Source: Odoribacter lunatus
Lineage (GTDB): Bacteria > Bacteroidota > Bacteroidia > Bacteroidales > Marinifilaceae
DNA: 64,000 nt
Reading direction: 5' to 3'
NCBI RefSeq assembly: GCF_943193135.1
Contig: NZ_CALPCZ010000005.1
Coordinates: 1-64,000, forward strand
The position numbers and the translations under genes are program-made. The notes beneath the pieces are model-generated. The model saw only the letters and a list, made by a program, of their open reading frames with translations, did no database searches and was not told where the DNA came from. Shown piece after piece: positions 26,201 through 33,959 of this stretch; position 1 is the stretch's first letter, and each line of letters begins with the position of its first letter.

Positions 26201-27460
26201 TTCCAATCCCATCATTACGATAAGAAATGCTTTGAAGAAATATACAAAGTACCTGACGAGACGGTATTTGAAATCCGCAACACCCTGCGTAAGCGTTTGA
26301 TAGACCATATCAAAAAGATGCTGACCAGTGGCGTAGCTGCTTCTTATTTCACACCTCGGCAGGTTATTGAAATTCATGACACCTTGCGGGATGACATTTT
26401 GACCATTGGGTTTGCCCGTCGTTTTGCCACATACAAACGCGCACATCTGCTATTCCGCAACTTAGACCGTCTGGATGAAATCGTAAACAATCCAAAACAT
26501 CCCGTACAGTTCATCTTTGCAGGAAAAGCCCATCCGGCAGATCGTGCAGGACAAGATTTAATCAAACGCATCGTTGAAGTATCCAAAGATCCTCGGTTCA
26601 TTGGAAAAATCCTCTTCTTGCCGAACTACGACATGGATTTAGCGAAAAACTTAGTACGGGGCGTAGACGTATGGATGAATACACCGACCCGTCCGCAAGA
26701 GGCTTCCGGTACCAGTGGTGAAAAGGCTGCCATGAACGGCGTAATGCACTTCAGTGTATTGGATGGTTGGTGGGTAGAAGGCTATCGGCCGGATTCCGGA
26801 TGGATGCTACCGATGGAGCGCACCTATGAAAATCAGTCTTATCAGGACGAACTGGACTCTGAAATGATTTACAACATCATTGACGATGACATTGCGCCCT
26901 TGTTCTATGACAAGAACGAAGCGGGTATCTCTCCGAAGTGGATAGGGTACATTAAAAATACCATAGCCAAAGTAGCTTCCAACTTCACAACAAACCGTAT
27001 GTTGGAAGACTATGAGAACCAATATTACATTCCGATGGCAAAACGTTATCAAGGCATGATAGCAAACAACTATGCAGAAGCAACGGAAATTGCGGAATGG
27101 AAGAAAAAAGTAAGCCGTGAATGGGATAACATTGAGGTCGCAAACATACAGTTACCCAACCGCTCCAAACAGATTATCTCTTTAGGTAAATCTTATTGGG
27201 CAGAGGTAACATTGGAAATCGGCGATCTTTCCATAGAAGATGTCGGTGTAGAATTAGTAGCAGCGGAACAGCGTAACGGTAAGCTGGTAATTCGTGAGAA
27301 ACATGACTTTGTCGCAGTTTCTCAGCAGGACTGCAAAGCAACCTATCGTCTGGATGTAACAGCCGATGCTCCGGGATTATTGAACTTAGCCATCCGGATT
27401 TATCCGAAAAACGCTTTGTTGCCTCACCGTCAGGATTTCGCACTGGTGAAATGGTTATAA
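23216..27460 (+). CDS. Glycogen synthase (GT3)-alpha-glucan phosphorylase (GT35) fusion
   Basis: A 1414-residue two-enzyme protein. Residues ~8-545 are a eukaryote-type glycogen synthase (FEVSWEVCNKVGGIHTVIST, FHEWMTGTG, TTHATVLGR, FPSYYEPWGYTPLE). From ~575 a DUF3417 segment (SGLEELSKNLWWCWNDEA) leads into a short-type alpha-glucan phosphorylase (MEYGLHTSLKIYSGGLGILAG at ~675; NEGHAAFTGLER; FARRFATYKRAHL). Its pyridoxal-phosphate lysine is in GTSGEKAAMNG (near 1170), and a ~100-residue C-terminal beta domain follows. Each half is full length and both active-site sets look intact, so one chain would carry chain-extending and chain-degrading activities. Own promoter upstream; strong terminator downstream. 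Confidence 0.92.
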   Translation: MDNNKMKNPAYLFEVSWEVCNKVGGIHTVISTKALNMVKEYSNSHILIGPDVWRYTERNPEFIDDPRLFKSWRMRAAQEGLRIKVGRWNVAGQPIVILVDFTTFIAQKDAIFASFWEKYKLDSIGGQWDYVEPALFGYASGKVIESFVRFNTTLRQKIIAQFHEWMTGTGLLYLKHAMPQVGCVFTTHATVLGRCVAGNNLPLYSEMKNYAPEELARRFNVVSKQSLEKTAACNADCFTTVSEITATECAHFLDKEVDLVTPNGFEPVFTPKEEQFEAKRLAGREKFMQVAQALLGRPVDQDAFIVGISGRYEFKNKGIDVFVEALGRLNRASGLKKEVLAFILVPAGQNGPNSELVHNLNTPNQPTTVSNSYVTHNLSDVAHDPVMNSIRVQELGNSEQDRVKVFFVPSYLNGDDGVFNMPYYDLLIGMDLTIFPSYYEPWGYTPLESLAFKVPTITTTLAGFSVWVKEHYNMEHPGIEVIRREDGNGDYVINSIVDRIKYTMELSGTEMVKNKENAKDVSRIALWDNLLIYYKKAYELALNRVNDRLKDISTTIREQDTYIEKQLSVNNPHWISVMIHRSIPEKLSGLEELSKNLWWCWNDEARELFRSIDIEQWRACGHNPIALLDKISLNRYKELENDAAFVSKLEAVYNRFKEYMAGKDKMSGAGVAYFSMEYGLHTSLKIYSGGLGILAGDYLKEASDKGTKITAVGLLYRYGYFTQKLSAMGDQEAEYEAQDFMKIAVTPVRDEQGNWQTISLVFPGRNVYARIWRVDVGRIELYLLDTDFEDNLQEDRSITHHLYGGDWENRLKQELLLGCGGIQALRKLGIEAATYHCNEGHAAFTGLERLKEYIQDEHLTFAEALEVVRSSSLFTTHTPVPAGHDAFSENMLRTYIAHYADRLKISWEKLLGLGKINVGDPNEKFSMSFLAANLAQEVNGVSWLHGEVSRDIFKGLWPGYLPEELHISYVTNGVHYPTWTAPEWKKVEAAIFGNAFQSHHYDKKCFEEIYKVPDETVFEIRNTLRKRLIDHIKKMLTSGVAASYFTPRQVIEIHDTLRDDILTIGFARRFATYKRAHLLFRNLDRLDEIVNNPKHPVQFIFAGKAHPADRAGQDLIKRIVEVSKDPRFIGKILFLPNYDMDLAKNLVRGVDVWMNTPTRPQEASGTSGEKAAMNGVMHFSVLDGWWVEGYRPDSGWMLPMERTYENQSYQDELDSEMIYNIIDDDIAPLFYDKNEAGISPKWIGYIKNTIAKVASNFTTNRMLEDYENQYYIPMAKRYQGMIANNYAEATEIAEWKKKVSREWDNIEVANIQLPNRSKQIISLGKSYWAEVTLEIGDLSIEDVGVELVAAEQRNGKLVIREKHDFVAVSQQDCKATYRLDVTADAPGLLNLAIRIYPKNALLPHRQDFALVKWL

Positions 27461-27484
27461 TAGAGAAGTTACACACTTCAACGA

Positions 27485-27510
27485 GAAAGGCTGCCATTCG
27501 GCAGCCTTTC
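27485..27510. terminator. Bidirectional terminator between the fusion gene and the SUI1 gene
   Basis: Perfect 11-bp stem GAAAGGCTGCC / GGCAGCCTTTC with a 4-nt loop, between two convergent genes. Confidence 0.8.
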
Positions 27511-27534
27511 TTCATATAGTTTATATTCCTTTAT

Positions 27535-27867
27535 TTATTTAGCCCGGTATTTATTTGCTTGCAAAATAGCCAAGACCTTATCTTTAAACGCCCCTTGTAT
27601 AATAATCTGTCCATCTTTCACGGAACCACCCACTCCGCACTTACTCTTAAGCAACTTTGCCAGCTCCTTCAAATCCTCTTCCGTTCCGACAAAACCGTCC
27701 ACAAGAGTCACCGTCTTGCCTGCCCGTTGTTTGGAATCAAGCGTCACACGTAAAGACTGTTGCTCTGGAGGCAGCGTAGCTTGTGTCTCTTCCTCCTCGT
27801 ACTCATAATTAAAATCTGGATTTGTCGAATAAACGACATTAATTCTTCCTTTTTTATCACTCATCAT
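27535..27867 (-). CDS. SUI1/eIF1-family translation factor (YciH-like)
   Basis: The 110-residue protein has an acidic N-terminal half (YEYEEEETQ) and a C-terminal SUI1 fold with RAGKTVTLVDGFVGTEEDLKEL, KSKCGVGGSVKDGQIIIQG and FKDKVLAIL. Bacterial members (YciH) can influence start-site choice in translation; the role in Bacteroidetes is not established. Start could be the first or second ATG of the tandem ATG pair. TACATTTG on the minus strand at 27896-27889 is a plausible -7 element. Confidence 0.88.
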   Translation of the reverse strand: MMSDKKGRINVVYSTNPDFNYEYEEEETQATLPPEQQSLRVTLDSKQRAGKTVTLVDGFVGTEEDLKELAKLLKSKCGVGGSVKDGQIIIQGAFKDKVLAILQANKYRAK

Positions 27868-27926
27868 TTAATAACATTGGTTTCGCTGCAAATGTAAAAT
27901 TTTTTAATCAAATCTTCTCTAAAGAA

Positions 27927-27956
27927 TTGCAAGGAACGAAATACAGAGTATTTTTG
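27927..27956 (+). promoter_or_regulatory. Bacteroidetes promoter of the nfn operon
   Basis: TTG at 27927-27929, 19-nt spacer, TATTTTTG at 27949-27956. Transcription would begin near 27962, which excludes the upstream GTG at 27956 and supports ATG 27986 as start of nfnA. Confidence 0.65.
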
Positions 27957-27985
27957 TGTGTCGATTTGAAAATCAGCATCGGATA

Positions 27986-28804
27986 ATGAATAAGATATTA
28001 AGCAAGACACACTTTTCTGAAAAAGTTGTGCAGTTGGAAGTTGAAGCACCCTTAATTGCCAAAGCGCGAAAACCGGGAAACTTCGTCATCGTGCGGGTAG
28101 GGGAACGGGGAGAAAGAATGCCTCTAACTATATCGGCAGCAGATATAGAGAGGGGTTCCATAACTCTCGTAGTACAGAAAATGGGAGTATCTTCCACTAA
28201 ATTGTGTAATCTGAATGTCGGAGACTTTATAACCGATGTAGTCGGACCGTTGGGAAAACCTACACACATAGAGCAGGTCGGAACCGTATTGGCTTGTGGA
28301 GGTGGAGTCGGAGTTGCCCCCCTGCTACCCATTGTACAGGGTTTCAAAGAAGCCGGCAATCGGGTCATATCCGTATTAGCTGCCCGCAACAAGGAATTGG
28401 TCATACTTGAAGACAAAATCCGGCAATACTCCGATGAAGTAATCGTCATGACCGATGACGGAAGTTACGGTAGGAAAGGACTTGTTACCGAAGGTATGGA
28501 AGAAATCATCAAACGTGAAAAAATCGATATGGCAGTCACCATAGGGCCGGCCATCATGATGAAATTCTGTGCCTTATTGACGAGAAAATATGAAATATCC
28601 ACTATAGCCAGCCTCAACGCTATCATGGTAGACGGCACGGGTATGTGTGGTGCGTGTCGGGTCACTGTCGGAGGGAAAACCAAATTTACCTGTATAGACG
28701 GACCGGAATTTGATGCACACCAAATAGACTTTGACGAAATGATGCTGCGGCTGGGAGGATATAAAAGCATCGAAACGGAAAGAATGAAAAATGCCACCCT
28801 CTAA
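27986..28804 (+). CDS. nfnA: NfnA: NADH-dependent reduced ferredoxin:NADP+ oxidoreductase subunit A (FNR-like)
   Basis: FAD/NAD(H)-binding ferredoxin-reductase-type subunit. Features: RMPLTISAAD (FAD), VLACGGGVGVAPLLPI (nucleotide site), VTIGPAIMMKF, and at the C-terminus the iron-sulfur motif MCGACRVTV ... FTC (three Cys; in characterised NfnA a fourth ligand is Asp). The same family is annotated as sulfide dehydrogenase or dihydroorotate dehydrogenase electron-transfer subunit. The NfnB-like partner downstream makes the Nfn assignment the best fit: NADPH oxidation coupled to NAD+ and ferredoxin by flavin-based electron bifurcation. 272 residues. Confidence 0.85.
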   Translation: MNKILSKTHFSEKVVQLEVEAPLIAKARKPGNFVIVRVGERGERMPLTISAADIERGSITLVVQKMGVSSTKLCNLNVGDFITDVVGPLGKPTHIEQVGTVLACGGGVGVAPLLPIVQGFKEAGNRVISVLAARNKELVILEDKIRQYSDEVIVMTDDGSYGRKGLVTEGMEEIIKREKIDMAVTIGPAIMMKFCALLTRKYEISTIASLNAIMVDGTGMCGACRVTVGGKTKFTCIDGPEFDAHQIDFDEMMLRLGGYKSIETERMKNATL

Positions 28805-28816
28805 TCCGGTGAGACA

Positions 28817-29002
28817 ATGAACAAAATGTGGGCAATAAGTCTGATAATAATAGGGCTGGCAACACTTAGCCTGTCAGTGGCCAGACATCTTGATATAGAA
28901 CTTAGCGATACGGTGAAGAGAACTATCTGCATCATAGAGCTGATAGCTCTTCCCGTCTTGGCGTATTCGACAGTAAAGAAAATAAAGACAAAGGGCAAAT
29001 AA
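28817..29002 (+). CDS. Small two-helix membrane protein between nfnA and nfnB
   Basis: 61 residues with two hydrophobic segments (about 4-22, MWAISLIIIGLATLSLSVA; about 37-54, TICIIELIALPVLAYSTV) joined by a charged loop and ending in a basic tail (KKIKTKGK). It starts 12 bp after nfnA and stops 7 bp before nfnB, so it is almost certainly translated within the operon. I do not recognise the family. It might tether the otherwise soluble Nfn complex to the membrane; that is inference. Confidence 0.65.
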   Translation: MNKMWAISLIIIGLATLSLSVARHLDIELSDTVKRTICIIELIALPVLAYSTVKKIKTKGK

Positions 29003-29009
29003 CGCAATA

Positions 29010-30470
29010 ATGGAAGCAAGTGACAGAAATACAGAATGGAGAAAACAACTTCGGCAAGCGTTGAATGCAAAGGAGAGAACCGAAATTGAACGTGTAAAAA
29101 TGCCGGAATTGCCTCCAAAAGAAAGAATAAAAAGCCAGCGTTTGGAAGTAAATACCGGCTTGACACCGGAAATGGCTCAACGGGAGGCAAAACGGTGTAT
29201 GGACTGTGCAACCCCGACCTGTATGGAAGGGTGTCCGGTAGGAATAAACATTCCGGGGTTCATTAAGCAAATTGAGATCGGTGAGTTCAAGGGAGCGGCG
29301 GATATCTTAAAACAGACAAGTGCATTGCCTGCGGTATGCGGGAGGGTATGCCCGCAGGAAAAACAATGCGAGTCAAAATGTTTTTATCTGCAAAAATTAA
29401 AAAAAGCTCCTGTTGCTATTGGTTACTTAGAGCGTTTTGCATCTGATTATGCTTGGGAATCGGAGCGAACCAGTAAACCGAAAATAGAGAACTCCCTTGG
29501 GGGTATTGCTGTAGTGGGCTCCGGACCTTCCGGATTATCTTTTGCCGGTGACATGGCAAAAAAAGGATATGACGTAACCGTCTTTGAAGCATTGCATGAA
29601 ATAGGCGGTGTATTAAAATACGGTATTCCGGAATTTCGTCTTCCGAACCGGATTGTAGACAAAGAAATCGAAAGTCTGCGAAAACTGGGCGTGAAATTTG
29701 AAACCAACTTTATAGTCGGAATGACCAAGAGCATTGAGGAACTGAAAGCGGAAGGCTTTCGGGCCTTCTATATCGCCTCTGGAGCGGGACTGCCTCGGTT
29801 CATGAACATTCCCGGCGAAAACCTGAACGGAGTCCTCTCTTCCAACGAATACCTGACCCGTGTCAATCTCATGGGAGCTGACGGAGCCGATTCCGATACA
29901 CCCGTATTTTGCGGGAAAAATGTCGTCGTAGTCGGCGGGGGCAATACGGCTATGGACTCCGTGCGTACGGCTCGCCGGTTGGGGGCGGAGCGGGCGATGA
30001 TAGTATACCGCCGTAGCGAAGCGGAAATGCCCGCACGGCTGGAAGAAGTAAAACACGCTAAAGAAGAAGGATGTGAATTCATCACCTTGGCGAATCCGGT
30101 TGAATACATCGCTGACGAACAAGGACGGGTAAAACAGGTGAAACTACAGAAAATGGAATTAGGCGAACCGGATGCCAGCGGGCGCAGAAGTCCCGTACCT
30201 GTGGCAGGGGCGGAATACTTAATAGATGCCGACGTCGTCATCGTCGCAGTAGGTGTTTCGCCTAATCCTATAATTCCGCATTCCGTTGCCGGACTGGAAG
30301 TATCCAAAAAAGGCACCATCGTCGTAGACGAAAAGACCATGCAATCCAATCTGCCCGAATTATATGCGGGTGGGGACATCGTGCGGGGAGGTGCCACCGT
30401 CATACTCGCGATGGGGGATGGACGCCGTGCCGCTGAATACATGCACCGGCAATTACAGCAGCAAACTTAA
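29010..30470 (+). CDS. nfnB: NfnB: NADPH-dependent subunit, GltD/glutamate synthase small-subunit-like
   Basis: 486 residues. N-terminal iron-sulfur domain with RCMDCATPTCMEGCPVGI and CGRVCPQEKQCESKC for two [4Fe-4S] clusters; FAD site AVVGSGPSGLSFAGD; NADPH site VVVGGGNTAMDS followed by RTARRLGAERAMIVYRRS; C-terminal YAGGDIVRGGATVILAMGDG. Automated annotation often calls this homotetrameric NADPH glutamate synthase (GltA), but the nfnA-like gene beside it points to NfnB. Ends with a 4-bp overlap against the convergent flavodiiron gene. Confidence 0.87.
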   Translation: MEASDRNTEWRKQLRQALNAKERTEIERVKMPELPPKERIKSQRLEVNTGLTPEMAQREAKRCMDCATPTCMEGCPVGINIPGFIKQIEIGEFKGAADILKQTSALPAVCGRVCPQEKQCESKCFYLQKLKKAPVAIGYLERFASDYAWESERTSKPKIENSLGGIAVVGSGPSGLSFAGDMAKKGYDVTVFEALHEIGGVLKYGIPEFRLPNRIVDKEIESLRKLGVKFETNFIVGMTKSIEELKAEGFRAFYIASGAGLPRFMNIPGENLNGVLSSNEYLTRVNLMGADGADSDTPVFCGKNVVVVGGGNTAMDSVRTARRLGAERAMIVYRRSEAEMPARLEEVKHAKEEGCEFITLANPVEYIADEQGRVKQVKLQKMELGEPDASGRRSPVPVAGAEYLIDADVVIVAVGVSPNPIIPHSVAGLEVSKKGTIVVDEKTMQSNLPELYAGGDIVRGGATVILAMGDGRRAAEYMHRQLQQQT

Positions 30471-31660
30471 AGTAACTTAGCCGCCATAGCGTACGCAATA
30501 TTACGGCAATTCTCCTCGTCAGAGGGGGAAAGGGCTCCCGTCGCTTCAGCATGGGGGCTGACCACTTCCCATTTGATTTTCTCTGCAAACTGGTTAAAGC
30601 GGGGAACGGCACCGCCTGCCCACGTCTTATTGGCAAAGAAACCAACAACGTGATTCTTGACACCCATATTCTCCAATTCACTCAACAAAGTTTCCATCGT
30701 CGGGAAAATACCGCCATTATAAGCGCAACTACCCAAGATAACCCCCTTGTATCGGAAAATATCATTGATAATATAAGACGGATGCGTCTTCGACGTATCG
30801 TGAATCCGGATTTTGCGGACCCCTTTTTTCGTCAGATAACGGGCAATGCAGTCCGCCATACGCTCCGTGTGGCCGTACATCGAGCTGAAAGCAATCACTA
30901 CGCCGGGTTCCGTCTCATATTTACTCCATTTGTCATACTTCGCGATAATATCCTTGATGTGTGAGCGCCAAATTGGACCGTGCGTAGCACAAATCGTCTC
31001 CACTGGCAGTGCGCCCAGCTTCTTCAAAGCCGTTTGGGCGGGAACACCGTATTTTCCGACAATATTGGAATAATAGCGGCTGATATCTTCCTCTAAATAT
31101 TCCAAATCAACCTGGTCGTCAAAAATACCGCCGTCCAGCGTACCGAATGCACCGAAAATATCGCCGCTGAACAGAACTTTGTCTTCGGGGACATAAGTAA
31201 CCATCGTCTCCGGCCAATGCAGCATCGGCGCCATGTAAAACTGCAACTCCCGTTTCCCCAAAGAAAGCTTGTTTCCTTCCTTCACTTCCAACAAATGAGT
31301 GTGAATGCCATAGTAATTTTGAAGCATCGGGAACGTCTTGGCATTTCCGATAATGGTTATGTCAGGATAGTGGCACAACAGAGCTTTGATAGCCCCCGAA
31401 TGGTCGGGCTCCATATGATTGATGACAAGGTAATCGACTTTCTTGCCTTGCAGAATATTTTCCAGATTTTCTATGTAATCTTCCATACGGCTTCTTTCCA
31501 CCGTATCAATAACCGCTACTTTTTCATCTACGATGAGATAGGAGTTGTAAGCGACGCCTTTGGGTAACGGCCAGTAATTCTCAAACAAATGCGTTCTCCG
31601 GTCATTTACGCCAATCCAAAATATGTTTTCTTTGATTTCAATAGCTTGGTTCATGGTCAT
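30467..31660 (-). CDS. fprA: Flavodiiron protein (A-type flavoprotein, FprA family)
   Basis: Reduces O2 to water, and/or NO to N2O, protecting anaerobes. The beta-lactamase-fold half carries the diiron ligands HMEPDHSG, LHWPETM, FSGDIFGAFG and THGPIWR. The C-terminal flavodoxin domain starts near 258 with FSSMYGHTERMA. 397 residues, no rubredoxin extension, so electrons must come from a separate rubredoxin or reductase. Faces nfnB tail-to-tail; its own promoter is TTG(31714-31712)-N20-TATATTTG on the minus strand. Confidence 0.95.
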   Translation of the reverse strand: MTMNQAIEIKENIFWIGVNDRRTHLFENYWPLPKGVAYNSYLIVDEKVAVIDTVERSRMEDYIENLENILQGKKVDYLVINHMEPDHSGAIKALLCHYPDITIIGNAKTFPMLQNYYGIHTHLLEVKEGNKLSLGKRELQFYMAPMLHWPETMVTYVPEDKVLFSGDIFGAFGTLDGGIFDDQVDLEYLEEDISRYYSNIVGKYGVPAQTALKKLGALPVETICATHGPIWRSHIKDIIAKYDKWSKYETEPGVVIAFSSMYGHTERMADCIARYLTKKGVRKIRIHDTSKTHPSYIINDIFRYKGVILGSCAYNGGIFPTMETLLSELENMGVKNHVVGFFANKTWAGGAVPRFNQFAEKIKWEVVSPHAEATGALSPSDEENCRNIAYAMAAKLL

Positions 31661-31683
31661 TTGTTTTTAATTTTTGAGTGCTG

Positions 31684-31714
31684 CAAATATAGAAAAGTAG
31701 ATTTTTTTAAACAA
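31684..31714 (-). promoter_or_regulatory. Bacteroidetes promoter of the flavodiiron gene
   Basis: Read on the minus strand: TTG at 31714-31712, 20-nt spacer, TATATTTG at 31691-31684. Leader about 20 nt. Confidence 0.75.
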
Positions 31715-31749
31715 TTTCTTGCCGCAATTTGCAGCAGGAAGAAAATGAA

Positions 31750-31784
31750 AAGAGTTGAAAAGAGTCACAATCTTTTCAACTCTT
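31750..31784 (-). terminator. Strong hairpin terminator after the C1 peptidase gene
   Basis: Perfect 14-bp stem (AAGAGTTGAAAAGA / TCTTTTCAACTCTT) with a 7-nt loop. On the minus strand it is followed by a T-rich stretch (TTTTCATTTTC). An outer pair CAGGAAGA/TCTTCCTG (31735-31742 and 31781-31788) could compete with the base of the stem. Confidence 0.65.
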
Positions 31785-31823
31785 CCTGTTAAAGTAGTTG
31801 GCTATTTTCGGACGTTTCTGCTT

Positions 31824-33026
31824 TTATTTTATGCCGAGTTTATCTTTCAGAGTTTGCGGAAGCGCGTCTTTGTGAATCATGACGGTTGTTGTCTTATAAG
31901 CTACGAAAGGATAGGAGGCATACAAGTAACCGTGGTACTTGTTGTAGTCACCCCAAGAGTTTTTCACTATGAAGTATTTGTTTCCGTTTTGGTCTACGGC
32001 TTTTCCAACAACGTGCATGCCGTGGTCGTCGGTAGTTTCGTAGTTATCGAATGCTTCTTGGCGCATTTCCTGAGTGATTTCTTTTTGTGCTATGGGCTTT
32101 TCAGCGAGTTTGGCTTGTTTGTCCGTTTTATTCATTTTTACCCATTTGGCAATTTCTGCGTCTTTGGTCTCTACGTTCTCGATGTCGGGAACGACAGCGA
32201 TGCCTTCGCGCAGGAAGCCAATTTCAGAGACGTCGGAACCCCATGCGAAGGTGTATCCGTTGTCGATGGCTTTGTCAAGAATGTCCATGAGTTCGTCTAA
32301 CGGCAGGTTGTAACTCATTTCACCAATCCAATTGTCCGGTATTTCCAAAGCGAATTGGGTGTAGAATGGGTGATGGGTGAAAGAAGTAAGGCTCACATAG
32401 TCGTTCATGTTGAGGCCGGTAGCTTCTTTGTAGAAGGACATGGGGGTGTATTCTTTTCCTTTGTAAGTGAATTTTTCGGGTTTTTCTCCGAGGTATGCGT
32501 CAAGTACGGCATCGTATCCTTTTCTCCAGGCGGTGCTGACTTTGCGGTTCGGGTTTTTTACGATGACGTCTACGTATGCTTTGAGTACGCCGTCTAGTTC
32601 TCCGTGTGCGTGTACTTTTTCTCCGTAGTTAAGTCCGCTGTATGTTTCCAGCGGTACGATTCCGTAGTTCTGGATTGCCCAGGTAACATCAGCGGATGCA
32701 CCGCCTTGTCCGAAGTTGAGTTGCCCGTGCATGCGGACGTATTTGTCTGCTTTTCCGTCGTAGGTGTTCCAAACGACGTACATGGGTGACAGGCTGACGG
32801 AGTCTTTGCCGAGACGCATGATTTCCGATTCGAGGAAAGAGATGGTTGACCATGACCAGCAGGTACCGGCTCTGTCTTGGGATTTGACGGAAGTGGCAGG
32901 AAGGCGTTTCAGTTCGGTAAATACGTATTTTTCCTTTTCTTCTTCTTTTTTCTTTTTGCTTTCGGCCGTAGCGATGGTTGCTCCGATGAGCAGCAGGCCG
33001 AGTGTTAAGAGTGCGGTTCTTTTCAT
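31824..33026 (-). CDS. Secreted C1-family (bleomycin hydrolase-like) cysteine peptidase
   Basis: Signal peptide (LLTLGLLLIGATIATA) followed by a Lys/Glu-rich stretch. The papain/bleomycin-hydrolase triad is present: Cys in QDRAGTCWSWSTISFLES, His in DHGMHVVGKA and Asn in VKNSWG. 400 residues, the usual size of exported C1B aminopeptidases in Bacteroidales. Probably an oligopeptidase of the periplasm or outer membrane. Upstream, TACCTTTA (33066-33059, minus) is a near-consensus -7 element. Confidence 0.9.
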   Translation of the reverse strand: MKRTALLTLGLLLIGATIATAESKKKKEEEKEKYVFTELKRLPATSVKSQDRAGTCWSWSTISFLESEIMRLGKDSVSLSPMYVVWNTYDGKADKYVRMHGQLNFGQGGASADVTWAIQNYGIVPLETYSGLNYGEKVHAHGELDGVLKAYVDVIVKNPNRKVSTAWRKGYDAVLDAYLGEKPEKFTYKGKEYTPMSFYKEATGLNMNDYVSLTSFTHHPFYTQFALEIPDNWIGEMSYNLPLDELMDILDKAIDNGYTFAWGSDVSEIGFLREGIAVVPDIENVETKDAEIAKWVKMNKTDKQAKLAEKPIAQKEITQEMRQEAFDNYETTDDHGMHVVGKAVDQNGNKYFIVKNSWGDYNKYHGYLYASYPFVAYKTTTVMIHKDALPQTLKDKLGIK

Positions 33027-33072
33027 GTTTTTTATTTTTGGTTAAAAATGAATTTGCGTAAAGGTAATGATT

Positions 33073-33948
33073 TTATTTTAACTCGTCGTGCAGGAGCCGG
33101 TATTTGCGGTTGCAAATGGCAATGAACAGGATTCCTGCCATGATGAGTATAAGTGTGTCAAGATGGGATGCCGTAGGATTGAGGTCTTTGAACAGTGCGT
33201 TTGTCTGGAGTGCGGAGGCGTCGGATGTGAGTACGACGGAGGCAATGATGTTGTTTGCCGCATGCAGTCCGATGGCAAGTTCCAGTCCGTTGTCTTTATA
33301 AGCGATGTATCCGAGTAGCAGTCCCATGGCGATGTATTGCGGCAGGGCTATTTCCATGCCGAAGTTTTCGACTTCCGGATTGGCTCCGTGCATGAGTCCG
33401 AAGAGTATGGCCGTGAGGATGAGGGCGAGCCATTTGGATTTGAATAGGAGGAAGAGGCCTTGTTGCAGGTAGCCCCGGAACAGGATTTCTTCAAAAGCGG
33501 TTTGGAAGGGCAGGAGCAGGAGTGAGATGATGAGCAGCCCGGCGAATTTCGGGGCGTTGAATTGGAATACGACTTCTTTTTCGGTGTAGATAGAGATGAA
33601 TATGATGACGAGGCTGATGGCAGCCCAGATACCTGCACCGAAGAAGAAACGTTGCCAGTTGAATGTGGGGCGGCCGGTGACGATGCTGAGGGGTTGTTTT
33701 TGCTGGAAGTATTGTATGCAGAAGAATATTGCGAAGAATCCGCAGAGGAAGGGTAGGAGTGTGAGTGCTAATCCCCAGTTGGTGTCGGTAAAATTGATGA
33801 GTCCATTTTGAAGGGCCTCCGGATTTGTATGCAAAAGGTATAGCATGAGGGGGAGGCTTCCTATTTGTGTAATGAAGAAAACAACGAGTATCGTGAAAAG
33901 GTACAGGTACCAATTGTTTTTTCCGGTGTAGGCTTGTTCAATGAACAT
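33073..33948 (-). CDS. CPBP-family intramembrane metalloprotease
   Basis: About seven to eight transmembrane helices. The CPBP (Abi/CAAX-protease-like) motifs are EEILFRGYLQQGL (the EExxxR motif), FGLMHG, and GLHAANN in the last part. These proteins cleave membrane-embedded peptides in some bacteria; substrate here unknown. 291 residues. 11 bp downstream of ftsK on the same strand. Confidence 0.88.
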   Translation of the reverse strand: MFIEQAYTGKNNWYLYLFTILVVFFITQIGSLPLMLYLLHTNPEALQNGLINFTDTNWGLALTLLPFLCGFFAIFFCIQYFQQKQPLSIVTGRPTFNWQRFFFGAGIWAAISLVIIFISIYTEKEVVFQFNAPKFAGLLIISLLLLPFQTAFEEILFRGYLQQGLFLLFKSKWLALILTAILFGLMHGANPEVENFGMEIALPQYIAMGLLLGYIAYKDNGLELAIGLHAANNIIASVVLTSDASALQTNALFKDLNPTASHLDTLILIMAGILFIAICNRKYRLLHDELK

Positions 33949-33959
33949 GATGTGTGTGT

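Noticed and set aside
27956-27985. Upstream GTG start for nfnA
   Set aside because: It overlaps the -7 promoter element, so cannot be in the transcript.
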